Made by a program: the position numbers and the translations under genes
Part shown: positions 44,980 to 54,298 of the stretch, one piece after another
How the letters are laid out: every line of letters begins with the position of its first letter
Position numbering within the stretch: the first letter of the stretch is position 1
Assembly (NCBI RefSeq): GCF_902364365.1
Contig: NZ_CABJDN010000006.1
Coordinates: forward strand, 124,001 to 188,000
Source: Bacteroides intestinalis
Lineage (GTDB): Bacteria > Bacteroidota > Bacteroidia > Bacteroidales > Bacteroidaceae
Reading direction: 5' to 3'
Length of the DNA: 64,000 bases
The notes under the pieces: generated by a model
The model's input: the letters and a program-made list of their open reading frames with translations, nothing else
Told to the model about the DNA's origin: nothing
Database searches by the model: none

Positions 44980-47026
44980 TTTGAAGAAAAGTCTCATCTT
45001 TTTATATATCTGTCTGGTGGCCTTGCTCGCTGTGGTGACCTTTGTGGAGCATGTACACGGAACAGAGTTTGTAGAAAAGTATGTTTATCATACAGTTTGG
45101 TTTTGTTGTTTGTGGGGAGTACTTGCCGCATTGGCAGTTGCCGTGTTGGTTAAGCGGCAGTTGTGGCGGCATCTCCCGACATTGTTGTTGCATGGCTCCT
45201 TCCTCGTTATCTTGGTGGGAGCCATGATTACATTTTCATGCAGCAAAAAAGGATATATGCATCTCACTGTAGGTACTGAGGTGGGAACTTTCATAGACCA
45301 AGACAGTAAGCGGGTAATCGAATTACCATTCACATTGTGTCTGGACAGTTTCCGAGTGGAGTATTATCCGGGGACGGAAGCTCCGGCAGATTATGTCAGT
45401 TATATTCGGGATGCGGAACCAGTTTCTATGAATCGTATCCTCTCCCGTCAGGGATATCGCTTTTACCAGTCTTCTTTTGATGATGATAAGGAGGGGAGCT
45501 GGTTGTCGGTGAATTATGATCCGTGGGGAATAGGGATTACGTATGCAGGATATATTTTGCTGGGTATTTCCATGTTGTGGATGCTTGTCAGTCATAGTGG
45601 GGAATTCCGTAGATTGCTCAGGCATCCGTTGCTTCGAAAAGGGGGAATGTTTATGTGGTTGTTCATGGCTACGGGAATGGTGGTGCAAGCAGAAAACAGA
45701 AGTCTTCCGGCACTTGCACTCAGACAGGCGGATAGTCTGGCTTCCAAACAAGTGATTTATCATGATCGCGTAGTACCTTTTAATACCCTTGCACGAGACT
45801 TTGTATTGAAACTGACCGGGAAATCTTCTTATGGTGGCATGACACCCGAACAGGTTGTCGGAGGTTGGTTACTCCGTCCGGAGGTTTGGCAGAATGAACC
45901 GATGATTTATATAAAGAGTGCGGAACTTCGTCATTTACTCCAATTACCTTCTTCCTATGCTCGTCTTACTGATTTGTTTGATGGGCAAAACTATCGCTTG
46001 CAGGAATTTTGGAAAGGAGGACAAAAGCCACACATGAAAATGACTTCGCTGGAAAAGGCTATCATGGAAACGGACGAAAAGGTAGGATTGATACTGATGT
46101 TACGGAGTGGAACACTTATCCGTCCTTTACCGGAAGATGGGAGTATAAAACCACTGTCTGACGTAAAGGTGCAGGCTGAAATATTGTACAATCGCATTCC
46201 ATTCAGCAAACTGTTGTTCATGTTCAATCTGACTGTAGGGATGCTGGCATTTTTCTATTTACTTTATTGCAGCATGCATCGTTCGGCAGGTAAGGCATGG
46301 AGCGTTTTTACAGTTACACTTTATGCGGCATTTCTTTTTCAACTCTTTGGCTACTGTTTGCGGTGGTATATTGGCGGACGTATTCCGTTGAGTAATGGAT
46401 ATGAAACCATGCAGTTTATGGCACTGTGTACACTTCTGCTTGCATGCATATTCCGGCGTCGCTTCTCTTTTACGTTGCCTTTTGGGTTACTTATTTCGGG
46501 TTTTGCCTTGTTGGTAGCTTATCTTGGGCAGAACAATCCTCAAATTACTCCTCTGATGCCTGTGTTGCTTTCTCCTTGGCTAAGTATCCATGTTTCTCTG
46601 ATTATGGTATCTTATGCAATGTTTGCCTTTATGATGCTAAATGGATTACTCGCATTCTGCATAGGAGGCTGGCGAAAAAAGGCAATCGATTCGGAGATTC
46701 AGGAACAGCGTAAGGTCCGTGTGGAGCAATTGATGCTTTTCAGTCGGTTGATGCTCTATCCGGCAGTATTTTGTCTGGGGACGGGGATTTTTATTGGTGC
46801 TGTGTGGGCGAACGTTTCATGGGGGCGCTATTGGGCCTGGGACCCGAAAGAAGTCTGGGCTTTGATCACCTTTTTAATCTATGGTGCGGCATTCCACGGA
46901 CAATCGCTTGCCGTCTTTCGGCAACCCCGGTTCTTTCATACTTATATGGTGTTGGCTTTCCTTACGGTGCTGATGACTTACTTCGGAGTAAATTATCTGC
47001 TGGGCGGTATGCATAGCTATGCCTGA
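44966..47026 (+). CDS. ccsBA: CcsBA, fused ResB-CcsA cytochrome c synthase
   Basis: 686 residues. The N-terminal ResB half (~1-400) has TM helices, the periplasmic domain and SYIRDAEPVSMNRILSRQGYRFYQSSFDDD. The C-terminal CcsA half has about eight TM helices with the WWD motif WGRYWAWDPKEVWAL at 619-633 and conserved His positions (SIHVSLIMVSYAMFAF, AAFHGQ). It is a complete one-protein system II heme lyase. It presumably matures the di-heme oxidoreductase and the cytochrome lipoprotein of this run, separate from the split ResB/CcsA in the nrf operon. Last gene before a terminator. Confidence 0.92.
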   Translation: MRLFNLKKSLIFLYICLVALLAVVTFVEHVHGTEFVEKYVYHTVWFCCLWGVLAALAVAVLVKRQLWRHLPTLLLHGSFLVILVGAMITFSCSKKGYMHLTVGTEVGTFIDQDSKRVIELPFTLCLDSFRVEYYPGTEAPADYVSYIRDAEPVSMNRILSRQGYRFYQSSFDDDKEGSWLSVNYDPWGIGITYAGYILLGISMLWMLVSHSGEFRRLLRHPLLRKGGMFMWLFMATGMVVQAENRSLPALALRQADSLASKQVIYHDRVVPFNTLARDFVLKLTGKSSYGGMTPEQVVGGWLLRPEVWQNEPMIYIKSAELRHLLQLPSSYARLTDLFDGQNYRLQEFWKGGQKPHMKMTSLEKAIMETDEKVGLILMLRSGTLIRPLPEDGSIKPLSDVKVQAEILYNRIPFSKLLFMFNLTVGMLAFFYLLYCSMHRSAGKAWSVFTVTLYAAFLFQLFGYCLRWYIGGRIPLSNGYETMQFMALCTLLLACIFRRRFSFTLPFGLLISGFALLVAYLGQNNPQITPLMPVLLSPWLSIHVSLIMVSYAMFAFMMLNGLLAFCIGGWRKKAIDSEIQEQRKVRVEQLMLFSRLMLYPAVFCLGTGIFIGAVWANVSWGRYWAWDPKEVWALITFLIYGAAFHGQSLAVFRQPRFFHTYMVLAFLTVLMTYFGVNYLLGGMHSYA

Positions 47027-47055
47027 TTATCTTTCTATTTTCGGATGATATAATA

Positions 47056-47084
47056 AAAATGCCTACGGAATCCGCAGGCATTTT
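47056..47084. terminator. Terminator after ccsBA
   Basis: AAAATGCCT and AGGCATTTT pair perfectly around an 11-nt loop that itself contains GGAATCC. Flanked by A- and T-rich sequence on both strands. The stretch 47085-47267 has no gene. Confidence 0.85.
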
Positions 47085-47267
47085 CTACAAAAACAACTAA
47101 CTAAACACATGCAAAGTTAATCAAGCGCACTGGACTTTTCTTTCACAGTACCGTTCGCATTGCGCGCATATATCATAACCTAACATTGCCTTGAGTATAA
47201 AATCTTCTCTTTCAATTCTACCGGGTTAATGTCAGATATTGTCATAAGGCTATGGAGTAAGAGAAAA

Positions 47268-47774
47268 TTATGCCAAGTGATTTTTTATGTCGTTCACCCA
47301 AGCGTCGATACGTTTTTCCGTCTTATCACTTTCATTGATGTCATCAAGAGCGAGTCCGACAAACATACCGTCGATGACGGCGATAGAGGAGGAGAAAGAA
47401 TAATCTTTTGCAGATACCTTACCAACGATGGTACAACCGGAATCCTTGATATCTTCGTATATGATACCCATGCCATCGCAGAATGTATCGCAATAAGACT
47501 CAGCATCACCACAACCGAACAGGGCAATTGTTTTTTCTTTCAGGTCTGATTCTTTCAACACTTTAACGCCATCATACCAGTCATCCTGCAATTCACCGTC
47601 ACCCCAGGTGGAAGTTCCTAAAAGAAGAACTTCGTATTCTTTTACCATGTCGGCATTCATTTTGCTGACATCGATTACATCAGATGCGGGAACACCAAGT
47701 TTAGAAGCGATTGTTTCGGCAATGCCTTGTGTAGTTCCGGTTGAGGAACCATAAAATATTCCTATTTTCTTCAT
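47268..47774 (-). CDS. fldA: Flavodoxin
   Basis: 168 residues, the long-chain flavodoxin size. FMN phosphate loop FYGSSTGTTQGIA at 8-20, FMN-stacking region STWGDGELQDDWYDG, and GCGDAESYCDTFCDGMGIIYE as expected for FldA. Carries electrons in place of ferredoxin, classically induced when iron is short. It has the TGGGTATT-N25-TTTGC promoter shared with tetR, the small membrane protein and the porin operon, which is the main reason for reading that box as an iron-limitation signal. Confidence 0.95.
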   Translation of the reverse strand: MKKIGIFYGSSTGTTQGIAETIASKLGVPASDVIDVSKMNADMVKEYEVLLLGTSTWGDGELQDDWYDGVKVLKESDLKEKTIALFGCGDAESYCDTFCDGMGIIYEDIKDSGCTIVGKVSAKDYSFSSSIAVIDGMFVGLALDDINESDKTEKRIDAWVNDIKNHLA

Positions 47775-47802
47775 ACTATAAAATGGTTTAATTTGTACGG
47801 TT

Positions 47803-47840
47803 GCAAAGTAACGGCATCAGAGGGGGTTATGAAATACCCA
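47803..47840 (-). promoter_or_regulatory. Flavodoxin promoter with TGGGTATT box
   Basis: On the minus strand TGGGTATT (47833-47840), 25 nt, then TTTGC (47803-47807) preceded by TTAC. Start codon 29 nt downstream. Confidence 0.75.
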
Positions 47841-47896
47841 CAAATAATGAAATGTTTCTTTGTAGCTAACCACTTATAGGTATGATGGAGTGGGGG

Positions 47897-48559
47897 TTAC
47901 TGAATGATTACTGGTTCTCCCAGAAACTTCGGATTTTTGCCGGTCCACAAGTCCAGAAAGAGCTTAACTCTGGCAAACTTCTCCCGGAGTTGTGTTTTGA
48001 AACCACTGTAAGCATTCACGTCTTCGGCATTGTATCCTACGGCCTGTAATCCTTTGGCGTGCGCAATGTAAATGGCACGTTGGTTATGAAATTTCTGTGA
48101 TATGCTTGTGAAGCTTTTCTGTCCGAAAATCTTTTCCATGCGAACTACGGAATCTAAAGTGCGGAATCCTGCATAATCCAGATAAATCTTATCTTCAGGA
48201 ATACCGCGTAACATCAGTTCCGATTTCATATCTTCCGGTTCATTATAACCTTCGCGATTGTTGTCACCACTGATTACAACCACTTCTATTTTACCGGCTT
48301 TATATAAGTCTACCGTTGCCTTTATTCTATTCTGGAAGTATTGGTTGGGGAGTCCGGAACGTAATAGTTTAGAGGTTCCAAGCAGAAGACCAGCTTTATT
48401 CTGGGGAATAGAATCGATATTCTGATAGATAAACGCTTTTGCAGTATGGCGTACTGCGTAATTAGCGCAAACTATTACTGCAAATATGAGGATTGTGCCG
48501 GTCAGGATAGACCATTTGATCCGTCTTGCCCATTTGGATGATTTTATAAGCTTCTTCAT
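47897..48559 (-). CDS. SanA/YdcF-type membrane protein (DUF218)
   Basis: 220 residues with one N-terminal TM helix (~15-35, IKWSILTGTILIFAVIVCANYAV) and a periplasmic DUF218 domain: AGLLLGTSKLLRSG, VVISGDNNREGYNEPEDMKSELMLRGIPEDKIYLDYAGFRTLDSVVR and RAIYIAHAKGLQAVGYNA. SanA-like proteins affect envelope barrier function (vancomycin sensitivity at high temperature in E. coli); the reaction is unknown. Lies 5 nt downstream of the MFS gene and likely co-transcribed with it. Confidence 0.88.
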   Translation of the reverse strand: MKKLIKSSKWARRIKWSILTGTILIFAVIVCANYAVRHTAKAFIYQNIDSIPQNKAGLLLGTSKLLRSGLPNQYFQNRIKATVDLYKAGKIEVVVISGDNNREGYNEPEDMKSELMLRGIPEDKIYLDYAGFRTLDSVVRMEKIFGQKSFTSISQKFHNQRAIYIAHAKGLQAVGYNAEDVNAYSGFKTQLREKFARVKLFLDLWTGKNPKFLGEPVIIQ

Positions 48560-48564
48560 ACTAA

Positions 48565-49773
48565 TCAGGTATTCTTACGGTTTTTCTTCAGATCAGGCAA
48601 AAACCAGGTAACCAATCCGAGTAACGGCATATAAGCGCAGACATTATAAACAGCTTCGATGCCGAACTTATCCGCCATATTTCCCAATACAGCCGAGGCA
48701 ATACCTGCCACTCCGAAAGCAAATCCGAAGAATAATCCGGAGATCAGTCCCAGTTTACTGGGTAATAATTCCTGCGCATATAACAGGATGGCGGGGAAAG
48801 CAGATGAAAGAATCAGGCCGACACAGAAACTCATAATAATTGTGGCAAGCAAGCCGACATGAGGCATCAGCATACTGAAAGGTGCAGCACCGAGGATGGA
48901 ACCCCAGATGACATACTTTCTTCCGATACGATCTCCGATAGGACCACCCATCAGTGTACCGATGGCTGTAGCCACAAGAAACACAAAGAGGTAAAGCTGG
49001 GAGTCCTGCACACTTACTTCGAATTTATCAATCAGATAGAAAGTGTAATAGCTGCTTAAACTTGCCATATAAATATATTTGGAGAAGATAAGTACCAGTA
49101 GGATAGAAATGGAAAGAACCGTTTTCCCCATAGGCAAAGGCATCTGCATATGAGGTTGCAAGGCAATATGATCACGTTTCATCCGGGTAATGTATCCTTT
49201 GTACCATTTACCGACAGGTATCATTACCATGATTGCTATCACTGATAAAATTGCGAATAATGCGATGTTGTGCCTGCCATAAGGTGCTACAATTAAAGCT
49301 ACCAGTAACGGACCCAATGATCCTCCCAGGTTTCCACCTACCTGAAACAAGGATTGTGCCAATCCTCTTCTGCCTCCGGAGGCAAGTGAAGTGATGCGCG
49401 ATGCTTCCGGATGAAGTACGGAAGAACCTATACCTATCGTGAATACCGAGAACAATACCCAATAAAGATTCGTGGAAAAGGCCAGATTCAACATCCCCGT
49501 CATAGTGAACAGCATACCCATCGGTAGTGTCCAGGCAAACGGGCGTTTATCAAAAAATAATCCGAATACGGGTTGGAACACCGATGCGGACATCTGGTAA
49601 ACCAGGGTAATCAATCCGATTTGTGCAAAACTCAACGTCAAGTCCTCTTTGAAAAGTGGATACGTGGCGGTTATGACGGATTGCAATAAGTCGTTTAGAC
49701 AATGGGAAATACTTAATGCGATCAATATCGGATAAGCTATCGAGCTTACCGGGCGTTGTGTACTCTGTTGCAT
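48565..49773 (-). CDS. MFS transporter, Fsr (fosmidomycin resistance)-like
   Basis: 402 residues from the ATG at 49773 (MQQSTQRP); the upstream ATG at 49806 coincides with the -7 element and would lie before the transcription start. Twelve TM segments with SHCLNDLLQSVITATYPLFKEDLTLSFAQIGLITLVYQ, typical of the Fsr subgroup, and the MFS loop-like GDRIGRKYVIW between TM8 and TM9. Fsr-like proteins export small drugs or metabolites; the natural substrate is unknown. Operon with the SanA-like gene. Confidence 0.88.
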   Translation of the reverse strand: MQQSTQRPVSSIAYPILIALSISHCLNDLLQSVITATYPLFKEDLTLSFAQIGLITLVYQMSASVFQPVFGLFFDKRPFAWTLPMGMLFTMTGMLNLAFSTNLYWVLFSVFTIGIGSSVLHPEASRITSLASGGRRGLAQSLFQVGGNLGGSLGPLLVALIVAPYGRHNIALFAILSVIAIMVMIPVGKWYKGYITRMKRDHIALQPHMQMPLPMGKTVLSISILLVLIFSKYIYMASLSSYYTFYLIDKFEVSVQDSQLYLFVFLVATAIGTLMGGPIGDRIGRKYVIWGSILGAAPFSMLMPHVGLLATIIMSFCVGLILSSAFPAILLYAQELLPSKLGLISGLFFGFAFGVAGIASAVLGNMADKFGIEAVYNVCAYMPLLGLVTWFLPDLKKNRKNT

Positions 49774-49803
49774 GATGGTTGCGTCTCTAATGTAAATAGG
49801 ACG

Positions 49804-49811
49804 CAAAGGTA
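49804..49811 (-). promoter_or_regulatory. -7 element of the MFS gene
   Basis: Minus-strand TACCTTTG lies 30 nt upstream of the chosen ATG at 49773. It overlaps the alternative start codon, which decides against that start. Confidence 0.6.
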
Positions 49812-49824
49812 CAAAATAAAATGA

Positions 49825-52245
49825 TTAATACGGATGAGTAAACCAAAAGCATGAACCTTCGCCTTCGGTTGATTCCACTCCGATTTTTCCTCCCATCTGA
49901 GATACTAAACTTTTGCAGATGGAAAGTCCGAGACCGGTACCCTGTACAAAGGTGTTAAGTTTCACAAACCGTTCGAATATGCTATCGAGTTTTTCTTTGG
50001 GAATTCCGAAACCTGTATCACGTACATAGAATTTGATTTCATGAGGTGCCGTCTGTTCATATCCCAAAGCTATAGTGCCTTGTTTCGTAAACTTCAATGC
50101 ATTGTTTATGAAATTGGTTATGACCTGCATGAATCGGTTCTTGTCTGTATAAATATGACAATCGGGCATATATTTCTCGAAGACCAGTTCCACGTCTTCC
50201 GGTACTTTCATCTCCATCGATTTGATGATTTTCATGCAGCTTTCGTTTACATCCAGATTGGAGCGTACGAAGTCGAATGTCCCGGACTCTATCTTCGAAA
50301 GATCGAGAATATCAGAAACCAGTTGCAGAAGCAATTCATTGTTTGTTTCTACTATTTTGATATATTCCTGGCGTTCTTCCCTGTCGTCTGTTTCTGCCAG
50401 CAGACTGGAAAAACCAACGATAGAGTTGAGCGGAGTACGTATTTCATGGCTCATATTGGCAAGGAAAGCAGATTTCAAACGGTCCAGTTCTTCGGCTTTG
50501 TCACGGGCAATGATCAGCTTCTGTTCTGTTTCTTTCAAGGGAGTGATATCATAGTTGATACACAGCATTTCAATAACTCCATCCTGAGGGCGATAATCTC
50601 TGACCATTACATTTATACTGGTCCACGAATATTTTCCGTTACCTCTATCAACGCGTACTTCCTTACTTAGACTTGTGGCTTTCCCTTCTTTAACCTGACC
50701 TACAAACTGTTTCAGGACAGCGCAATCTTCCGGGTGAACATGAGAATATACTCCGATAACCTGAGGCATGGGAGTATTCTCTTTTTCACCCAAATTCCGA
50801 TACCACGTATTTTGAGCATACCCGTCTCTTGTCATTACATTAAAATGAGCAAACCCCACTTTGGCATAGTCGCCTATTAAGAGGAACAGATGTTCAAACT
50901 CTTGTATTTTGGTGTATGCACTGGTAGTCTCTGTAGTGTCTATATTGATAAACAGGTAATTGCTGAATTGATTCTGCGAATCGTAAAGCAGAGCCACTTT
51001 GGTTTGAAGATTGATAACATCTTTTCTTCGACTTGTGACGTATCGGTCGATCTTAGAGAAATCATAATTAATCGAGAAGTCCACATTCTCTCTGGCACGC
51101 AACTTTTCTTTCACATCTTCGGGGATATTAGGATTCTCGAACAGTGATACCCCCAATGCTTCCTTCATATCCGTCAAGCCGAATATCTCAAGTTCTTTAT
51201 CATTCATATCTACCAGATATCCGTCTTTGTCGTAAAGCTCGATACCTACCGGCAGATTTTTATAAATATTGCGAAGGATTTTTTCACTGTGGTCCAATGC
51301 GCGGCGATCCTCTTTAGCCTGAAGCTCCGCTTTGCGTAATTGGAGGCAAATGCTGATGATGTTTCCTAAAGATGAAAACCATTGATGGTCTATATTACTC
51401 CAGCTGCGGTGCGTTCTGACCATATCGATGCCCATATATCCCCATACCTTATCTTTCGATAGGAGAGGGACCACTATTACCGATTTAATATCTTGCATCT
51501 CCAGGGTATCACGGTAAACTTTTGCTTCGGGAGGCATATCATCCAATGTATTCAGAATGATTGATCTCTTTTCTGAGATTTGGCGATCCCACCAAAGAGA
51601 ATCATCCCAAGGTACATCTTGTAGGAAATCCTGTTCCTGAGATATTCCTTCCGCTGTTGCTTCATAAATGCAGCTTTGTACTTTATGTTCCCTGTCTATT
51701 TCAAATATATAGGTACGGTCTCCTTTGGTTTGTTTGAGGAGATCTGCCAATATTTTATTGATGATCTGCGTAATATCATCCGATTGCAGAAAAGCGAGCA
51801 ATGAATAAGAAAGACTGTTTTGTTGATAAAGCAAGCTATTTACCTGAAGGAAATCAATATTCTCATTCGTCTCTCCGGTCTGCTTGTCTATACATTGCAG
51901 ATATCCTATCATATTTCTGTAACCCTCTTCATCTGGTTGTTTGAAGCTGATTTTAGAATACACCCATATATCCCCGTCTTTTGCCCGGATGGGGAACATC
52001 TGCTCATAGGTTTCTATGTTTGTGAGCGAAAAGTATTCATTCCTGAGTCGCCTACGATGATCCTCCCGTATTCTTCCGTGAAAATCTTCGAAACTGATTC
52101 GGCCACTTTCGAGTCCGAGTAAGTCAATTATAAAGTCTGAGCAAATATATTGGCGATTCTTCAGATCTGATTCCCACCAACCCATTTTGGCCATTTGCGC
52201 AATTTGGCGATATTTCTCACAGTCAATATTTGGCTTCTCTTTCAT
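49825..52245 (-). CDS. Sensor histidine kinase with PAS and GAF domains
   Basis: 806 residues, no TM helix, so a cytoplasmic sensor. PAS at ~15-125 ([25 protein letters not shown]), GAF at ~150-310 ([25 protein letters not shown]), PAS-like at ~325-445, and another PAS at ~450-570 ([16 protein letters not shown]). HisKA follows with phospho-acceptor His 600 in [11 protein letters not shown], and HATPase_c with [16 protein letters not shown] and GTGLGLSI. No receiver domain. No response-regulator gene is adjacent, so it is an orphan kinase here. A TATATTTG -7 element lies 48 nt upstream. Confidence 0.93.
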   Translation of the reverse strand: MKEKPNIDCEKYRQIAQMAKMGWWESDLKNRQYICSDFIIDLLGLESGRISFEDFHGRIREDHRRRLRNEYFSLTNIETYEQMFPIRAKDGDIWVYSKISFKQPDEEGYRNMIGYLQCIDKQTGETNENIDFLQVNSLLYQQNSLSYSLLAFLQSDDITQIINKILADLLKQTKGDRTYIFEIDREHKVQSCIYEATAEGISQEQDFLQDVPWDDSLWWDRQISEKRSIILNTLDDMPPEAKVYRDTLEMQDIKSVIVVPLLSKDKVWGYMGIDMVRTHRSWSNIDHQWFSSLGNIISICLQLRKAELQAKEDRRALDHSEKILRNIYKNLPVGIELYDKDGYLVDMNDKELEIFGLTDMKEALGVSLFENPNIPEDVKEKLRARENVDFSINYDFSKIDRYVTSRRKDVINLQTKVALLYDSQNQFSNYLFINIDTTETTSAYTKIQEFEHLFLLIGDYAKVGFAHFNVMTRDGYAQNTWYRNLGEKENTPMPQVIGVYSHVHPEDCAVLKQFVGQVKEGKATSLSKEVRVDRGNGKYSWTSINVMVRDYRPQDGVIEMLCINYDITPLKETEQKLIIARDKAEELDRLKSAFLANMSHEIRTPLNSIVGFSSLLAETDDREERQEYIKIVETNNELLLQLVSDILDLSKIESGTFDFVRSNLDVNESCMKIIKSMEMKVPEDVELVFEKYMPDCHIYTDKNRFMQVITNFINNALKFTKQGTIALGYEQTAPHEIKFYVRDTGFGIPKEKLDSIFERFVKLNTFVQGTGLGLSICKSLVSQMGGKIGVESTEGEGSCFWFTHPY

Positions 52246-52292
52246 ATATCTTTTTGCTCCTGTTTTCTATTTTTTATTAAAATCTCAGTGGG

Positions 52293-52300
52293 CAAATATA
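52293..52300 (-). promoter_or_regulatory. -7 element of the histidine kinase gene
   Basis: Minus-strand TATATTTG, 48 nt upstream of the start codon at 52245. Confidence 0.55.
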
Positions 52301-52347
52301 GAGATAACTTTTATATTTTGAGGGCTTTGCTGTCAAAAGAATGTTTT

Positions 52348-52812
52348 TCACTGTCGGAATCGGTAGGTAATATCATTCATTTTTCCCTGTGTAATCTTGT
52401 AAAGCCGCTGGTTGGTATGTTCGGACTTCAGACCGCCGAGGTTTTCCATGTAGGGTCCGAGTTTGATATATTGGAAATTCTGTGTGGGGAATTCTGCAGG
52501 TAATTCCGGTTTTCCGGAATACCAGCCTACTTTCACCGGAGCAATCTGTTGTCTCTGGAGGAACTCTGCGAAATACGCTATATCATAAGGATCTGCATCT
52601 CCACCCATAAAACAGACGCATGTAACAGCCTTTCCATACTTTTGTAAAAGTATGGAAAGGTTTTCTTCTGTCAGTGCTTCTCCGACATTTTGTTGCAGAT
52701 AGGGACTATGGCAACCTTTACACCTGTTCGGACAGTTCGAAAGGTTGATTGCCAATGTCACCTCATCCGGTATCTCCTGAAAAACAATGTCGTAATCAGT
52801 GTACTTCAGCAT
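52348..52812 (-). CDS. nrdG: Anaerobic ribonucleotide reductase activating protein
   Basis: 154 residues. Radical-SAM cluster motif C-x3-C-x2-C as CPNRCKGC (C27, C31, C34), preceded by VTLAINLSNC, and followed by GGDADPYDIAYFAEFL. Normal NrdG length. It makes the glycyl radical on NrdD using S-adenosylmethionine. The usual partner nrdD is not upstream; instead a relic of a transporter gene lies there, so nrdD has been separated or is elsewhere. Alternatives within the small radical-SAM activases are possible. Confidence 0.85.
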   Translation of the reverse strand: MLKYTDYDIVFQEIPDEVTLAINLSNCPNRCKGCHSPYLQQNVGEALTEENLSILLQKYGKAVTCVCFMGGDADPYDIAYFAEFLQRQQIAPVKVGWYSGKPELPAEFPTQNFQYIKLGPYMENLGGLKSEHTNQRLYKITQGKMNDITYRFRQ

Positions 52813-52847
52813 AATATCTTCGGGCAGCCTCCTTCTGCCGGGCTTGA

Positions 52848-52967
52848 GAGAAATTGCTGACCAATGATCTGACCTCGTGTGATGCTCCAGCGGTGGGATA
52901 TGCCACTGTTTATCCGCTTACCATGTTTTTACGTGTGCTTACTGCACAAATACTGATACTTGCTTAA
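52848..52967 (+). pseudogene. C-terminal relic of an AspT/YidE-type transporter
   Basis: The frame from 52848 reads a tail ending [19 protein letters not shown] then [10 protein letters not shown] and stop. This strongly resembles the conserved last helix of AspT/YidE/YbjL-family putative transporters. Upstream, the expected GG-x-TSTPGL region is found only as the frameshifted fragment PGLREIADQ (~52839-52859), and the frame is closed by TGA at 52845. Only ~40 residues remain. A terminator at 53017-53052 sits where the original gene's terminator would be. Confidence 0.5.
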
Positions 52968-53016
52968 TTCCTAAACATTAATTGAATCAAACATTTTCTC
53001 TTTTAGCTTGTTGTTT

Positions 53017-53052
53017 ACTCCTCGTAAGATTATCTTTGCGGGGAGTTTTTTT
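53017..53052 (+). terminator. Terminator-like hairpin overlapping the pdx kinase promoter
   Basis: ACTCCTCG and CGGGGAGT form an 8-bp stem (one wobble) followed by seven T. The loop contains TATCTTTG (53031-53038), a perfect -7 element that would serve the kinase gene at 53080. Either reading is possible; both may hold. Confidence 0.5.
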
Positions 53053-53079
53053 ATGTGAAAGAAAAATGTAGTAACCAAA

Positions 53080-53952
53080 ATGTATACAAACAAAGTAAAG
53101 AGAATAGCTGCCGTTCATGACCTGTCTGGTTTTGGGCGTGTATCCCTTACGGTTGTAATCCCGATTTTGTCTTCCATGGGTTTTCAGGTTTGTCCTTTAC
53201 CTACGGCTGTGCTCTCCAGTCATACGCAATATCCGGAGTTTTCTATTCTTGACCTGACGGATGAAATGCCCAGAATTATTGCCGAATGGAAAAAGCTGGA
53301 TGTACAGTTTGATGCTTTCTATACAGGATATCTCGGAGCTCCGCGTCAGGTACAGATTGTTTCGGATTTCATTGATGACTTCCGCCAGCCGGACAGCTTG
53401 GTGGTAGTTGACCCCGTATTGGGAGATAACGGACGGCTATACACAAACTTTGATGAATCAATGATTCGCGAAATGCGCCACCTGGCGACGAAGGCGGATG
53501 TGATCACCCCAAATCTCACTGAACTTTTTTATCTGATGGACAAGCCTTATAAAGCAGATAATACGGATGAAGAATTGAAATCTTACCTTCGTCTTTTATC
53601 TGATGCAGGTCCTCAGGTGGTTATTATAACAAGCGTTCCTGTTCACGAAGAAAGTCACAAGACTTCGGTATATGCTTATAATCGGGTAGGGGATCGATAC
53701 TGGAAAATTACTTGCCCGTATTTGCCGGCCCATTATCCGGGGACCGGGGATACTTTTACAAGTGTCATAACCGGTGCTTTATTGCAAGGGGACAGTCTTC
53801 CTATTGCTTTGGACCGTGCCACGCAATTCATTCTTCAGGGCATTCGCGCTACTTTTGGGTATGAGTATGACAATCGGGAGGGTATTTTACTGGAAAAAGT
53901 ACTGCACAATCTGGATATGCCTATCCAAAGTGCCAGCTATGAGTTGATTTGA
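53080..53952 (+). CDS. pdxY: Pyridoxamine/pyridoxal kinase
   Basis: 290 residues of the ribokinase superfamily PdxK/PdxY group. The N-terminus AAVHDLSGFGRVSLTVVIPILSSMGFQVCPLPTAVLSSH binds substrate and carries the typical HDLSG(F)GR. VVVDPVLGDNG and DVITPNLTELFYL follow, then the C-terminal anion-hole motif PGTGDTF with catalytic Asp. It phosphorylates vitamin B6 vitamers at the expense of ATP as part of salvage. Monocistronic. Confidence 0.92.
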   Translation: MYTNKVKRIAAVHDLSGFGRVSLTVVIPILSSMGFQVCPLPTAVLSSHTQYPEFSILDLTDEMPRIIAEWKKLDVQFDAFYTGYLGAPRQVQIVSDFIDDFRQPDSLVVVDPVLGDNGRLYTNFDESMIREMRHLATKADVITPNLTELFYLMDKPYKADNTDEELKSYLRLLSDAGPQVVIITSVPVHEESHKTSVYAYNRVGDRYWKITCPYLPAHYPGTGDTFTSVITGALLQGDSLPIALDRATQFILQGIRATFGYEYDNREGILLEKVLHNLDMPIQSASYELI

Positions 53953-54295
53953 AAAAAATAAGGGGCTGAACCTGATATGTTATTTGTTTGGAAGTGACGC
54001 TTTTAATAAGTGAAGACCGTTTTTACTTTCAAATCATTCAGCAATATCTTCATAACTTCAATCACCTTCACGGGATGCTGCGCTCATGATGCTTTGTGCA
54101 ATGCTATGTGTCATCAGAAAAATATGGTAATAGCGATAAAAAATGACGTGTATTATGAAAAAAACTTGTCTTATACTATGAACTTTTCTGCCTTTTTTGT
54201 TAATTTTGCATATTAATCTCATATTTTAATATTAAACTGTTGGGATTCCTGATAAGATTCGGAGTCAGGAACCCTCGGATGATAACACACGAACT
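53953..54295. other. Intergenic region with promoter of the hybrid sensor
   Basis: No supported gene. A -7 element TAATTTTG lies at 54201-54208 with T-rich -33-like sequence upstream, ~90 nt before the sensor start. The first half shows nothing recognisable. Confidence 0.5.
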
Positions 54296-54298
54296 GTG

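Noticed and set aside
53031..53038. TATCTTTG read as proof of the pdxY promoter
   Set aside because: It lies in the loop of a good terminator hairpin, so promoter function is possible but not decided from sequence; recorded within the terminator entry only.
54010..54216. A 68-residue ORF upstream of the hybrid sensor
   Set aside because: No ribosome-binding site, overlaps the sensor's -7 element, and no recognisable sequence.
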